A stretch of DNA of 64,000 nt from JAHEJB01 sp041748175 (lineage in GTDB: Bacteria > Bacteroidota > Rhodothermia > Rhodothermales > Rubricoccaceae), in contig JBGTDU010000077.1 in assembly GCA_041748175.1 (NCBI GenBank), positions 1 through 64,000 on the forward strand, read 5' to 3'. The translations under genes and the position numbers were made by a program. Below are positions 14,744-24,456 of the stretch, in pieces. Positions within the stretch are counted from its first letter, which is position 1, and each line of letters begins with the position of its first letter. Under the pieces are notes generated by a model. That model did not search any database, was not told the DNA's origin, and saw only the letters and a program-made list of their open reading frames with translations.

Positions 14744-16111
14744 CTACCACGCCGTACGCCGCGCTGGCGTGGCGGCCTCGGAGCCTCCGTTCCAGGTCGG
14801 GGCGTGGCTGGGTGTGTGCGTGGGCTCCAGTCGGCTTGGCCCGAGAGGAAGGTTCGGACGTTCTGCGTGCGCCTCCGCTCTTGGCGTCGGCCGTGTCCGG
14901 CGCGGCGCGTTGGCCGCGATGTTGGGTTGCGATAGGAGCGCGGAGTCGCGGAAGTCCAGACTCGTGCCAGCAAAATAGAATGACAGGATATCCTGGTACG
15001 AGCGGCCCTCTCGCGCTTGTCCCCTTGCGCCAAATTGGCTCATGCCAACACCGTGGCCGAATCCGCGCCCGTTGAAAACGTAGCGATTTCCGCTTCGCTC
15101 AACCGAGAAGTGTGTACTTCGCAACGTTCGCGCGCCAAATGTGGAGGTGACGACCGTGCGAAATTGCGACGCCGAGATTGTTTGGCTTCGCGTTCCGTTC
15201 AGGCGCACATTGAGGACACGGCCTGTCGACGCGCGGCTCCCAACCTCGAATCCGGTCACTGTGCCTCCAAACCGGCTCCCCAGGGCGCGCAGTAGCTCAC
15301 TCGCCGTAGCGCTCGTAGACCAACGATAATCGGGTGCGGTGGAGTCGTACGGATCAGGGCGACCTTGCAGATAGGGGATAGGGCGTGTACTCCAGATGTC
15401 CTGGTTGCTGGCCGTGTGGCCGCCTGAGCTGGACGAGTAGAGCGCTTCTACCAACTCACCTCGGTAGGTCAGAACCTGGCCTCTGGTTTCTTCCGTGGCT
15501 CGGCGCGTTGTCTCTGTTTCTTTCTCCGCGCCCTCATAAACTTGCGAGCGCGTATCGTCCCAGACATCGTAGAAATCGTGCGCGCCGCTAGCGCGGAGAG
15601 CGTAGGTCCGGGCGAGCACGGCCTGGGCCTTGACGCCTTCAATTTCGCTGAACGGATATTCACTCGCCACTACGCTCGCCACATAGTCCTCGACCGGAAC
15701 GTAGTTCACGAGGCGCATCGCCCGGCGGCTCTGGTCGATCTCGACGGAGAGGGCACCGTGGTATGTGCGTCTGTGTGTTCCTGTTCTGAGATTCACGACC
15801 GCGCCGTTACCAGGGACGACCTCGCCAACACTGGCTTGAACGGCTCCCGTCGGCGTGGTTATCCGAATCCGGTCTCCAACGCGGTCCATCGTGGCGGATT
15901 CGCCCACTAGCAGCGTATGCACCGGCGTGTTTTCGCGATTGGCGTAGACGGTCAATGGCCCATCCGTCGCTCGGACGGTGATGGATTGCGGCGCCACCCG
16001 ACTCAGGACATAGGCCCGAACGATTGGATCAGGCACCTGCTGAGCCTGAACGGGAAGGGCAAGCGCAAAAAGCAGCGTTGCGAACAGGAGTCGGAGAGAG
16101 GCGGACGGCAT
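14744..16111 (-). CDS. SpoIID/LytB-domain secreted protein
   Basis: 455 residues from the ATG at 16109-16111, which gives a good signal peptide (SLRLLFATLLFALALPVQA); a longer frame to 16273 overlaps the upstream regulator gene and lacks the signal at its end. Family motifs: VEDYVASVVASEYPFSEIEG, VKAQAVLARTYAL, VYEGAEKET, YSSSSGGHTASNQDIWST and the C-terminal GRGFGHGVGMSQFGARGQA. SpoIID-type proteins are lytic transglycosylases acting on peptidoglycan; in non-sporulating bacteria they probably remodel the wall. The last 70 residues are Pro/Arg-rich and likely disordered. It converges on YraN with only a 4-bp gap. Confidence 0.88.
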   Translation of the reverse strand: MPSASLRLLFATLLFALALPVQAQQVPDPIVRAYVLSRVAPQSITVRATDGPLTVYANRENTPVHTLLVGESATMDRVGDRIRITTPTGAVQASVGEVVPGNGAVVNLRTGTHRRTYHGALSVEIDQSRRAMRLVNYVPVEDYVASVVASEYPFSEIEGVKAQAVLARTYALRASGAHDFYDVWDDTRSQVYEGAEKETETTRRATEETRGQVLTYRGELVEALYSSSSGGHTASNQDIWSTRPIPYLQGRPDPYDSTAPDYRWSTSATASELLRALGSRFGGTVTGFEVGSRASTGRVLNVRLNGTRSQTISASQFRTVVTSTFGARTLRSTHFSVERSGNRYVFNGRGFGHGVGMSQFGARGQAREGRSYQDILSFYFAGTSLDFRDSALLSQPNIAANAPRRTRPTPRAEAHAERPNLPLGPSRLEPTHTPSHAPTWNGGSEAATPARRTAW

Positions 16112-16196
16112 TTGATCGAGGGTTGAGAGGCCTATCATATCGGCCACCCGGTGCAGAACCTTACACAAATTCGGGATGTGAAGGAAGAATTCCGCT

Positions 16197-17030
16197 TCAG
16201 AGGCTGAGCCTGTCTCGCAACTCTTTCGAACGTGCTCGGCTAGCGATAACCTCGTGTCCGCCGAGAAGAACAATCTTGTAGCGCCCGGAGAACCACGAAA
16301 TCATCTCCCGGATGTGCTGTACATGCACGATGGCGGAGCGGTGCACGCGCATGAAGGCATCGGGGTCCAGGCGCTGAACCAGCGCATCGAGCGTGTACGA
16401 GACGATGTGGCGGCTGACCTTCGGCGGAATTCCAGGACCATGGGCAAGGGTATAGAGCCGCGTAATTCCATCCTGAACTTCCGCCGAGAGCAAGTCGACG
16501 ACCGGGAGCACGATCAAGCGATCTTTGCCGGGGATGGTGAGTTGCTGGACGTAGCCCTGTTTGGGGTGCGATGGCGCTTCGGCGAAACTCTGCCTGTCGA
16601 GATACTCGAGCAATTCTGCGAGGCGGTCTTCAGCCGATGCACCCGCCTTGCCGTCATCCGACCAGGCTTCGATTCGGCTGATGCTCTCTTCGATCCGTGC
16701 TTCGTCGACGGGCTTCAGGAGGTAATCGGTAGCGTTGGCCTCGAATGCCTTGACGGCGTATTCGTCGAATGCCGTAACAAAGACCACGGCGGGCCGATTG
16801 CCGGGCGGTAAGCGATCAAGCACATCGAAGCCATTTAGCTCGGGCATTTGGATGTCGAGGAAAATCAGATCCACCTCCTCCGTTTCCAGAATACGGAGGG
16901 CCTGCACGCCATCGGCGGCATCGCCGACGATCTCGATTCGCTCGTCATCAACAAAGGGTTGAAGTAGCCGTTCAAGGCGCGCACGCGCGGGGGCCTCGTC
17001 GTCGACAAGGAGGGTTCGGAGAGCGGACAT
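16197..17030 (-). CDS. LytTR-family response regulator
   Basis: 277 residues. Receiver domain at 1-120 with LLVDDEAPARARL, phosphoacceptor Asp59 in LIFLDIQMPELNGFDVL, VFVTAFDEYAVKAF and DYLLKPVD. A linker follows, then a LytTR DNA-binding domain (FMRVHRSAIVHVQHIREM, GGHEVIASRARSKEL). It lies 17 bp downstream of the LytS-type kinase gene on the same strand; the two form an operon and almost certainly a kinase-regulator pair. Targets are not visible. Confidence 0.95.
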   Translation of the reverse strand: MSALRTLLVDDEAPARARLERLLQPFVDDERIEIVGDAADGVQALRILETEEVDLIFLDIQMPELNGFDVLDRLPPGNRPAVVFVTAFDEYAVKAFEANATDYLLKPVDEARIEESISRIEAWSDDGKAGASAEDRLAELLEYLDRQSFAEAPSHPKQGYVQQLTIPGKDRLIVLPVVDLLSAEVQDGITRLYTLAHGPGIPPKVSRHIVSYTLDALVQRLDPDAFMRVHRSAIVHVQHIREMISWFSGRYKIVLLGGHEVIASRARSKELRDRLSL

Positions 17031-17047
17031 AGTTCAGATGGCCAAGT

Positions 17048-19576
17048 TCAGGTGACAGAAGTCTCGGGGGGAAGGGTCAACCGGACGACGGTTCCACGAT
17101 CCGGATCGCTTGTCATTTCCAGGAGGTCGGCACGCCCATAGTGCTGTTCGAGGCGGTCGGCGACGTTGCGCAATCCGATGCCGAAAAAAGCCGGGGCTGG
17201 CTCGGCTTCGGTTGATGAGTCGCTGATATCTGCGAACAGGGCAGGAATACCGACACCGGTATCGGAGACCGTGATTTCCACTGCCCCGTCCTCGCCGCGT
17301 TTGCTGGAAAGCCGGATCACACCACCACCGCGCTTCCGCTCGATGCCATGCTTTACGGCGTTCTCGACAAGCGTTTGAACAGCGAAGGCTGGCACGGAAA
17401 CGTGGTCCAGCTCATGGTCCCACGCCTCCTCCACGAGCAACTTATCACCAAATCGCGCCCGTTCGATGCGGAGGTATTGAGAAACCAGCCGGAGCTCTTC
17501 GCTGAGCGGCACGAACGTCCGGCTACCCGTTTGCAGGACATACCGAAAGAGTCCTGCTAGCTGTTGGACCGTGTCCTCTGCTTCCTCCGGCTTCTCGGTT
17601 ATCAGGGCGGCAATCGTGTTGAGGGCGTTGAAAAGGAAGTGCGGATTGATTTGAGCACGCAGCGCCGCGAGCTGCGCTTCGGCACTTTCGCGGACGAGAG
17701 CTTTCTCCCGCTCAATCAGCCCAAGCCGCTCGGACGCGACAGCGAGTTGCCCACACAATGCCTTTAGCATTTCAACATCTTCAAGATTGTACACCGAGCG
17801 GCGATGAGCCTTTCGGCCAAGCACGAGCACACCCACCGGTTCGCCACGTCCGCTGGAAACGGGCACGGCAAGCGCTACCCCAAAATTTCGGAGGATGGCT
17901 TCGTCCTCTTCCGGCAAACGGCTTTCATTTAGCTCCGAGTTCGCCGACCAGACCCGATCCTCCTCCTGAAGCTGCGACCAGATGCCTGCGAGCTCAGCCC
18001 GTGTAAAAAAAGGCGGCTCGGGCTTGAAGGTCGCCTGTACCCAGTGCTCTTCGGAAGAGCCCATTCCCGCACGCAGGAAAAGCACCGCGGAGCGAATATC
18101 CAGCGCCTCGCCGATTGTCAGGACCGACTCGTGAGCCAGGCGCTCCGCATCCAGAATGGTCCGCACCCGGTCTCCAAACTGATTGAGTTTCTGCCGCGCG
18201 CGCTCCCGGTCTGTTCGGAAGCGATCCCCCAGAATATTGCGTAAGGGTCTGGCCAGGCGATCCACGATGACAAGAAGCACGACAACCCAGGTTCCCAGGA
18301 GGACAAGGTTGCGCCGTTCTTCTGGCGGGCTGATGGTCTCAATGACCGCGAGGCCGCCGACGAAGGCGAAGAAGATGAGCCCGAGCGCCGCCGCATACCC
18401 GAAGCCTCGCGTTAGCACGTAACTGAACCGCCCGTAGCGCAGAGAGGCCAGCGAGACGAGCGAGACAGGCGCGACCGAGAAGAGCTGCAACAATACGATG
18501 ATGCTGCCTGCCGCCGCGTCGTTCTCGCCGGTCAGGTCCGGCAGTGCGCCATAGACGAACAACGCGCCCACAAGGGCGAGAAGGAAGACGATGGCACTTC
18601 CCGCTCGGCTCCATCCGGGTGCGGGATGCTCGGCGTCCGGCACGGCACGAACGGTTGGCGCCATGAGCATCAGCCCCGTTGCGGCCACCACGTAAATACA
18701 CACATAAAAGAGAATCGGCGTGGTCAACGCCTCCGGTGGAATCGGTCCCAAACTCCCCCGGATCGTCGCAACAATTACGGTAACGCCAAGCAGCGTTGGC
18801 GGAGCGTACATCGCCAAACGCCATCCCTTCACAGCTCGGCGAACGGCATCGGCATCGACCAGAATATGGCGAAGGAGTAGAACCGGAAAGAGAAGCCAAC
18901 CGGCAAGACTAACCAGTGTGAGAATGGTGAAGAGCTCTCCGAGAGTCTGCGATGCCAATTCGGGCGGCCCGGCAACCGCAACCACCAGAAACCGAACAAA
19001 CGTACCGCCTACCCACACCAGCGCCGCGCCAATCAGGATCGACGAACTCAGCGCACGTCTGCTTCGACCCGCCAACGGCACAACAATTAGAAGCGCAAGC
19101 ACGTGCAGAAACGTGACGAGCGCGTAGCCCCAGCCGGACGCCAGCCACAGTGTATGGCTGAGCGGATAGAGGAAGGCGGGGTAGCGCGAGATTGTGATTT
19201 CGAACTGCCGGTCTTCGTCGTCCTGCGTAACCTCATACGTCAGGGTTGTTCCGCACGACCGCTCGATCACCCGCTTGATATCCTCGGCGCTGAAATACTG
19301 CTGGAAGGCAAGCTGAAACAAGGTGGCGCCTTCTCTCAGCCCCGCCTGATAGGCCGTGCCGCGCGGGTCCACGAAGACGGCCACGATCTCTCCGTCGCGA
19401 TCCTGCCAGCGCACCCAGTCGAAACCGCGCGGCGGGAGTTGCGCCAACGGCACCTCGACGACACGCGCGAAGGCCACCCAGTCAACCACGAGCCGACCGA
19501 AGGGCAACAAGGCTAGCGTTGGTACTGAAACAACAAGCACCCGAAGCAGCCATTTTGCGCGAGGGTGTAGTGTCAT
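17048..19576 (-). CDS. LytS-type sensor histidine kinase with periplasmic PDZ-like domain
   Basis: 842 residues from the ATG at 19574-19576 (MTLHPRAKWLLRVL); the frame is open to 19822 but that would overlap the divergent tatD start. Order: membrane helix at about 9-30; a PDZ-like domain at about 45-130 (VAVFVDPRGTAYQAGLREGA is the ligand-loop style segment); about nine membrane helices at 140-475; a GAF-like domain at 500-620 (VALAVPVSSGRGEPVGVLVLG); then the His_kinase core with INPHFLFNALNTIAALI, His646, and an ATPase domain (QTLVENAVKHGIERKRGG, VSDTGVGIP, GIGLRNVADRLEQHYG). It should phosphorylate the adjacent LytTR regulator. The PDZ-like domain suggests that the signal is a protein C-terminus or peptide. 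Confidence 0.88.
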   Translation of the reverse strand: MTLHPRAKWLLRVLVVSVPTLALLPFGRLVVDWVAFARVVEVPLAQLPPRGFDWVRWQDRDGEIVAVFVDPRGTAYQAGLREGATLFQLAFQQYFSAEDIKRVIERSCGTTLTYEVTQDDEDRQFEITISRYPAFLYPLSHTLWLASGWGYALVTFLHVLALLIVVPLAGRSRRALSSSILIGAALVWVGGTFVRFLVVAVAGPPELASQTLGELFTILTLVSLAGWLLFPVLLLRHILVDADAVRRAVKGWRLAMYAPPTLLGVTVIVATIRGSLGPIPPEALTTPILFYVCIYVVAATGLMLMAPTVRAVPDAEHPAPGWSRAGSAIVFLLALVGALFVYGALPDLTGENDAAAGSIIVLLQLFSVAPVSLVSLASLRYGRFSYVLTRGFGYAAALGLIFFAFVGGLAVIETISPPEERRNLVLLGTWVVVLLVIVDRLARPLRNILGDRFRTDRERARQKLNQFGDRVRTILDAERLAHESVLTIGEALDIRSAVLFLRAGMGSSEEHWVQATFKPEPPFFTRAELAGIWSQLQEEDRVWSANSELNESRLPEEDEAILRNFGVALAVPVSSGRGEPVGVLVLGRKAHRRSVYNLEDVEMLKALCGQLAVASERLGLIEREKALVRESAEAQLAALRAQINPHFLFNALNTIAALITEKPEEAEDTVQQLAGLFRYVLQTGSRTFVPLSEELRLVSQYLRIERARFGDKLLVEEAWDHELDHVSVPAFAVQTLVENAVKHGIERKRGGGVIRLSSKRGEDGAVEITVSDTGVGIPALFADISDSSTEAEPAPAFFGIGLRNVADRLEQHYGRADLLEMTSDPDRGTVVRLTLPPETSVT

Positions 19577-19690
19577 GGAGGTTGAAGTGCGGAGGCCGTG
19601 CAATCTAGGGAGCGCGCCGAACGAGAGGAAGGCTAATCCTTTCGCATCTCGTAGCTTTTCAGTACCCGCGCCGCGCCAAACCACCCCTTT

Positions 19691-20515
19691 GTGCTTGTCG
19701 ACACCCATTGCCATCTCTACCATCAACACCTCGCCGATGATATCGAGCGTGTGATCGGACGCGCGCACGATGCAGGCGTACGCATAATTCTGCAGCCAGC
19801 CATCGACATCCCCTCGATTCACGACGCACTAGCATTGTGCGACCGATTTGAGGGCGTCTACGCGATGGCCGGGCTTCATCCGACCGAAACCAGGAAGGCG
19901 ACGGAAGCGGATCTGGCCGAGATCGAGGTGCTATGCAACGAGCCCCGGGTGATCGCCATCGGGGAGAGCGGCCTGGACTACTATTGGGATCAGTCGTTCA
20001 TTCCCAAACAGCAGGAAGTGTTGCGCTTCCACGCTCGGCTAGCCATCGAGACGGACTTGCCCCTCGTGCTCCATAACCGCGATCAGCAGAATCAGTCGGG
20101 TTCGTCCGACGATCTCGTACGTATTCTGAGAGAGGAGCAACTGGCCGCACCTTCGGGGAAGAGGCTCTTTGGCGTCTTCCATTGCTTTGGCGGATCACCG
20201 CAGTTCGCGCGGGCTGTGCTGGAGATCGGCTTCCGTATTGGCGTCGGCGGCACGCTGACTTTCAAGAACGGAGGTGTGCCGGAGGCGATAGCCGACGTAC
20301 CGCTCGATCGCATCGTACTCGAAACCGACGCGCCGTTCCTTGCTCCCGTGCCATTTCGAGGGAAGCGTAACGAGCCTGCCTACACGCTTCTTGTCGCAGA
20401 GAAGTTGGCGGAGTTGCGGGGGATGGCTCTTGAGGATATCGTGACCGAGACAACCAGAAATGCTCGGTTGCTTTTCAAGTTGGATGACGTTGCTTTAATA
20501 TCCCGTTCTATCTGA
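19691..20515 (+). CDS. tatD: TatD-family metal-dependent hydrolase
   Basis: 274 residues from the GTG at 19691 (MLVDTHCHLYHQHLAD). Metal ligands His6 and His8 lie in DTHCH; further conserved parts are GLHPTE, VIAIGESGLDYYWD, VLHNRDQ, GVFHCFGGSPQFARAVLEIG and VLETDAPFLAPVPFRGKRNEP. TatD enzymes are 3'-5' DNA exonucleases/DNases linked to DNA repair and quality control. Ten bases after it follows a small cupin gene. It is divergent from the histidine kinase gene, with 114 bp between the two starts. Confidence 0.93.
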   Translation: MLVDTHCHLYHQHLADDIERVIGRAHDAGVRIILQPAIDIPSIHDALALCDRFEGVYAMAGLHPTETRKATEADLAEIEVLCNEPRVIAIGESGLDYYWDQSFIPKQQEVLRFHARLAIETDLPLVLHNRDQQNQSGSSDDLVRILREEQLAAPSGKRLFGVFHCFGGSPQFARAVLEIGFRIGVGGTLTFKNGGVPEAIADVPLDRIVLETDAPFLAPVPFRGKRNEPAYTLLVAEKLAELRGMALEDIVTETTRNARLLFKLDDVALISRSI

Positions 20516-20525
20516 CGCACTCATC

Positions 20526-20885
20526 ATGGATATGGGCCAAGGGAATCATTTCACAGCAGCGGAAGCCCTCTCACGTCTTCCGGCACCGGGAGGCGAACGT
20601 TTCATCACGCTCTTCCAGCACGGCACCCTGCACGTGGAGATGTCCGCAGCGCGCGGGACGGATCACCAGCAGGCGCACACGCGCGACGAAGTGTATGTCG
20701 TCGTGGAGGGATCAGGATCGTTTTTCCTCGATGGATTTACGACGCCGTTCGGTGTCGGCGATTTCCTTTTCGTCCCGGCAGGCGTTCCGCATCGCTTTGT
20801 AAACTTCAGCGACGACCTCGCCGTTTGGGTGCTTTTTTATGGGCCTGAGGGCGGGGAAACACCTTTCTTGCGGCCGACTCCATAA
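20526..20885 (+). CDS. Small cupin-domain protein
   Basis: 119 residues, one cupin barrel: HQQAHTRDEVYVVVEGSGSFF carries the first motif (H-x-H...E) and VPAGVPHRFVNFSDD the second. These residues bind a metal, and many single-cupin proteins are isomerases, dioxygenases or sugar-binding sensors; no substrate can be named. It follows tatD by 10 bp and overlaps the 3' end of the convergent hydrolase gene by 49 bp. Confidence 0.85.
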   Translation: MDMGQGNHFTAAEALSRLPAPGGERFITLFQHGTLHVEMSAARGTDHQQAHTRDEVYVVVEGSGSFFLDGFTTPFGVGDFLFVPAGVPHRFVNFSDDLAVWVLFYGPEGGETPFLRPTP

Positions 20886-21616
20886 CTCCCCAGCTCCTCA
20901 CCCAACTCCGTCCTCTCAAATATTTGTCGCGCGCCTGCGAGATCTTCGTCTGTAATCCCCGGCGAAAGATGAACGAGAATCAGCGACCCGACACCTGCTT
21001 CGGACGCGGTCTCGGCGGCTTCTTCGGGTGAGGAATGAACGTGAGGAATCGAACCCGTCGCTTCGTGGATGAGCACGTCGGCGTCTTTGGCCAGATCGGC
21101 TACCCCGGAACACCTTGCCGTGTCGCATGAATAGGCTAAAACGGCACCCGATATATTTTCGAACCGCAAGCCAATCGTTGGAACGGGATGGTCGACGGGC
21201 GTTGCCGTGATCAATAGATGTTCTGTCCTTAGAACCTCCGCTCCTGGTTCAAATGCCACATCGTGGTACGTGCGCTCCGGCAAGCCATCCCATGTGCTCG
21301 TGGTGAACGCATCGAAGACCGTTCGGGCAATCTCCAACGTCGGCGCGGGGCCAAAGATCGGGATAACCTCGCGACGGCCGAACAACCAGAGTTTTTCGAT
21401 CAGAAGCGGATACCCGCTGATATGATCGGGGTGCTCGTGCGTGAGAATGATTGCGTCAAGTTTGGCAGGGTCCAATCCGGCGGCTAGTATCCTTTGGAAT
21501 GCATCCCCGCCACAGTCAACCAGAACGAGTCGGTCGGCTTCCTCCACGGCAATCATGGTCGTTGTTCGGTGCGCGTCGCTCACGGCCGCACCCGTGCCGA
21601 GGAGATAAAACGTCAT
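20837..21616 (-). CDS. Metallo-beta-lactamase-fold hydrolase (RNase Z-like)
   Basis: 259 residues. MTFYLLGTGAAVSDAHRTTT at the start is the RNase Z/MBL-type opening; the zinc motif H-x-H-x-D-H is His60, His62, Asp64, His65 (ILTHEHPDHISGYPLL). Later ligands appear in VDHPVPTIGLRF, AYSCDTARCS and VLIHEATGSI. The family includes tRNase Z, phosphodiesterases and arylsulfatase-like enzymes. It lacks a clear exosite for tRNA, so a tRNA role is not assured. It overlaps the cupin gene tail to tail by 49 bp. Confidence 0.88.
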   Translation of the reverse strand: MTFYLLGTGAAVSDAHRTTTMIAVEEADRLVLVDCGGDAFQRILAAGLDPAKLDAIILTHEHPDHISGYPLLIEKLWLFGRREVIPIFGPAPTLEIARTVFDAFTTSTWDGLPERTYHDVAFEPGAEVLRTEHLLITATPVDHPVPTIGLRFENISGAVLAYSCDTARCSGVADLAKDADVLIHEATGSIPHVHSSPEEAAETASEAGVGSLILVHLSPGITDEDLAGARQIFERTELGEELGSYGVGRKKGVSPPSGP

Positions 21617-21667
21617 GATGCCGCCGAGGAAGTAGTTGCTGTGACACTGCCCAAATTACGCGCTCGT

Positions 21668-22696
21668 CTACTTCTTGCGGGCGACTATGAATGCAGCGAG
21701 GCCAATCAGTGCGTCGCGAGCGTCTGAGGCGGGGAATGTGGAAAGGCTTTCTGCGGCGTCGGCGGCAAAACTTTCCATTTTCGAGCGGGCGTATGCCAGA
21801 CCGCCGTATCGTTGAACAAACCCTCCGACGTCGTTCACATCTGCGGAGTCCTTCTGCTTCTTCCCAACGACCTTCATGATCTGCCTCCGCTCTGCTGGCG
21901 TTGCACGCTCCAACGAAACGATTAGGGGAAGCGTCATCTTCTTTTCCTGCAGGTCGAGGCCAAGCGGCTTTCCTACGTCCACAGAGCCGTAATCGAAGAG
22001 GTCGTCGCGGATCTGGAATGCCAACCCGAGCTGCTCTCCAATCGTCCGGACTTTCTCTCGCGTAGCAGCATCGGCATCCGCACTTACCGCCCCGGCCACC
22101 ATGCAAGCGGCAATCAGCGATGCGGTTTTGTCCGAAATAATTCGGAAATACGTTTCCTCGTCGATATCCAGTTTGCGTGCCTTCTCAATCTGAAGGAGCT
22201 CACCTTCACTCATTCGCCGAACGGCATCGGAAACGGTGTGGAGCAGATCGTACTCCTCGTTATCGAGCGCGAGCAGTAAGCCGCGGCTTAGGAGAAAATC
22301 CCCGAGGAGCACCGCAATCTTGTTTTTCCAGAGCGCATTGATAGAGAACACTTTGCGACGGCGCTCTGCATTGTCGACAACGTCGTCGTGGACCAGCGTG
22401 GCCGTGTGCAGCAATTCGACAAGCGCTGCCGCCCGGAAGCTCGACTCCGTGACGCCACCGGTGAGCTTTGCCGAGAGCAAAACCAGAATCGGTCGGATTT
22501 CCTTGCCCTTCTGTCGGAGCACATACCTCGTCACCTTGTCCAGAATACCCACCTTCGACCGCATCGCATCGCGGAAGTAGCGGCGGAATATTACCATCTC
22601 GTCCTCCACCGGCAGCCGGATGTCCGACAGGCGAAGAGGTGGGTCGATATGTTTTGCCAGTGCTTGGTTCTCAAGCAGGGCGGACGATTCGGCCAT
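21668..22696 (-). CDS. Polyprenyl diphosphate synthase
   Basis: 342 residues from the ATG at 22694-22696 (MAESSALLENQ); an alternative start at 22753 adds 19 residues. Both aspartate-rich motifs are present: LVHDDVVDNAERRRK (first, DDxxD) and FQIRDDLFDYGS (second). The GKEIRPILVLLSAKL segment and the Lys-rich SDKTASLIAACMV region fit trans-prenyltransferases. It makes a long-chain prenyl diphosphate, probably the side chain of menaquinone. It is codirectional with the next two genes on the minus strand, with about 90 bp to the DUF2851 gene. Confidence 0.93.
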   Translation of the reverse strand: MAESSALLENQALAKHIDPPLRLSDIRLPVEDEMVIFRRYFRDAMRSKVGILDKVTRYVLRQKGKEIRPILVLLSAKLTGGVTESSFRAAALVELLHTATLVHDDVVDNAERRRKVFSINALWKNKIAVLLGDFLLSRGLLLALDNEEYDLLHTVSDAVRRMSEGELLQIEKARKLDIDEETYFRIISDKTASLIAACMVAGAVSADADAATREKVRTIGEQLGLAFQIRDDLFDYGSVDVGKPLGLDLQEKKMTLPLIVSLERATPAERRQIMKVVGKKQKDSADVNDVGGFVQRYGGLAYARSKMESFAADAAESLSTFPASDARDALIGLAAFIVARKK

Positions 22697-22784
22697 GAGC
22701 TTCCGAGGCAAGTTGGAAGCTACTACCGTCGCTTCTACAAACGGTTGCGGCACAACTGAAACGGCACAGCGTGCCTGCGTGTAA

Positions 22785-24245
22785 TTATTTCATCGTCTCC
22801 GAATCGGCAGAGAGAACGTGGCGGCCGATGGCGCAGGACAGGCACCTTCCTTCACTGCACCACGATCGGAATAGCTGGTGGAGGCCTTGTGAGCCCAAAG
22901 CGCCGCCAGGTATTGCCCCATGTTTCTCGAACATCCTCGTTACTTCGTCCGAGACAGCGGGGAGGTCCTGCATCACCTCGCAAACCTGATTCTCCTGCTG
23001 TCGATCCTTGCGTAGCTCGGCGTCGAGCAACAGCAGCGGAAGAACCGCATCCATAAGAATCTGGTCGGTTCGGCTTATTCCGATGTGCGAACTGCCGCCG
23101 GGTGAGCGTTGCTCGAAACGAACATGCTCGCGCCAGAAGTCAGACGGCTCCGCTGCCTGGAGAAGCGATCGGAGCGTTTTCTTGGGTGTATCGGAGCCGA
23201 TCGCCTCCCGCAATGAAGGCATCGTCTGGCTACTAAGCAGTCCTCCCGCTGTATCGCGCTTCGCAGGTGCCAGAAGAGCGGCGGCCTGCGCAATTCGCAG
23301 AGTAGGGAAGTTGGCGGGGCGCAGGCGAAAGTATTGCCAGGTGACCAGGTTCATGGGCCGCATTTCCATCGTTTGCCCCAGTCGTTCAAATCGATCCCGA
23401 AGATCCACAACATATTCGACAGAGTGCCGGTCGGTGTGCAGCATCGCGGACAATTCGGGGAGCAAGCCGGAGACCCCAAAGAGAAGTGCTTCTACGTCCT
23501 GCGCCGTCGATTGGGCGCGAAGGAGCTTCAACGGGAGTCTTCGCGCCAGGTCGGACATAGCATCGGCGTTCTTGGCGTAGCCGAGTGCTCTGAGAACTCC
23601 GCGATAAACCAATTCATCGAGGTCAAGCTCGGGCGATTCCTGTGCCCATGCTGCTGCCCTCATGCGGAGCCGCGCCAGCCCAAGTCGATTGAGCCACTGG
23701 TCACGGAGAGGTTCGGGGACGTGAGCCCAACTGGCCTCGCAGTAGAAATCTTTCTGCTCCTGGGTGTAGAACCGATGCAGGAGGCTTCGCAGCGACGTGG
23801 TCAGCCGGGGGTAAAGAACAATTTCCGGGAGGCGAGTGCCGTCGGCGCGGCGGAGTGTGCCGGTTTGGCTGTCCTCCAGAAGCACGACGTGCAGCACCAC
23901 ACGGTTGTATTTGGGATCCTCGTGATGGCGGTGGAGAAGCCACTCGCCAGAATTGCGGTGGATCTCGATATCACCCGTCCAGTTAAGCGTGCCGCCGGGG
24001 GTTTCGGGGCTCTCGATTCGGAGGCGAGCGCCGGTAAAATCGGGGCCGCCGTCGTGGTTGATGCGGCCCGGATCGATGATCGAAATGGCATCGCCCGCCG
24101 TTGTTCGCAGGTCCGCGGATTCGAACTCCCGCGAGGCCCAGATATCCTGGACGACGGCTTCGGGAATGTTCTGTACGCGAGCGTCGGGTTCGAGAACATG
24201 AAGAGGTAAGAGCGCGCCTTTGAGGGCGAGGGCTGAGAAGGGCAT
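22785..24245 (-). CDS. DUF2851-family protein
   Basis: 486 residues from the ATG at 24243-24245 (MPFSALALKGALLPLHVL); the frame is open upstream to 24467 with basic, non-conserved sequence that would overlap the neighbouring gene. Recognisable family pieces: IWASREFESADLRTTAGDAI, INHDGGPDFTGARLRIE, WTGDIEIHRNSGEWLLHRHH and YNRVVLHVVLLED, then RWxxxR helical sequence. The C-terminus has Cys residues (FRSWCSEGRCLSCAIG) that look like a metal site. This family is typical of Bacteroidota and has no established function. Confidence 0.85.
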   Translation of the reverse strand: MPFSALALKGALLPLHVLEPDARVQNIPEAVVQDIWASREFESADLRTTAGDAISIIDPGRINHDGGPDFTGARLRIESPETPGGTLNWTGDIEIHRNSGEWLLHRHHEDPKYNRVVLHVVLLEDSQTGTLRRADGTRLPEIVLYPRLTTSLRSLLHRFYTQEQKDFYCEASWAHVPEPLRDQWLNRLGLARLRMRAAAWAQESPELDLDELVYRGVLRALGYAKNADAMSDLARRLPLKLLRAQSTAQDVEALLFGVSGLLPELSAMLHTDRHSVEYVVDLRDRFERLGQTMEMRPMNLVTWQYFRLRPANFPTLRIAQAAALLAPAKRDTAGGLLSSQTMPSLREAIGSDTPKKTLRSLLQAAEPSDFWREHVRFEQRSPGGSSHIGISRTDQILMDAVLPLLLLDAELRKDRQQENQVCEVMQDLPAVSDEVTRMFEKHGAIPGGALGSQGLHQLFRSWCSEGRCLSCAIGRHVLSADSETMK

Positions 24246-24456
24246 CGGCGTCGAGAGTGCGGTTGCATGACTAGACAGATGAATCCGCAAATCATAACCT
24301 CCCGCCCGAACTTTATTATTGGCCCTTACGCCGGGAGCAACGCAGCGAGCTTTTCGCTGCCCACGCCGCTGCTCCCGCGAAGTCGGAACGCGGTTGCGTC
24401 GGTTGTTCAGATTGTCTGCCCGGTGTCCGGTACGCCGCTTCTTTCCCAAGTTCGGC

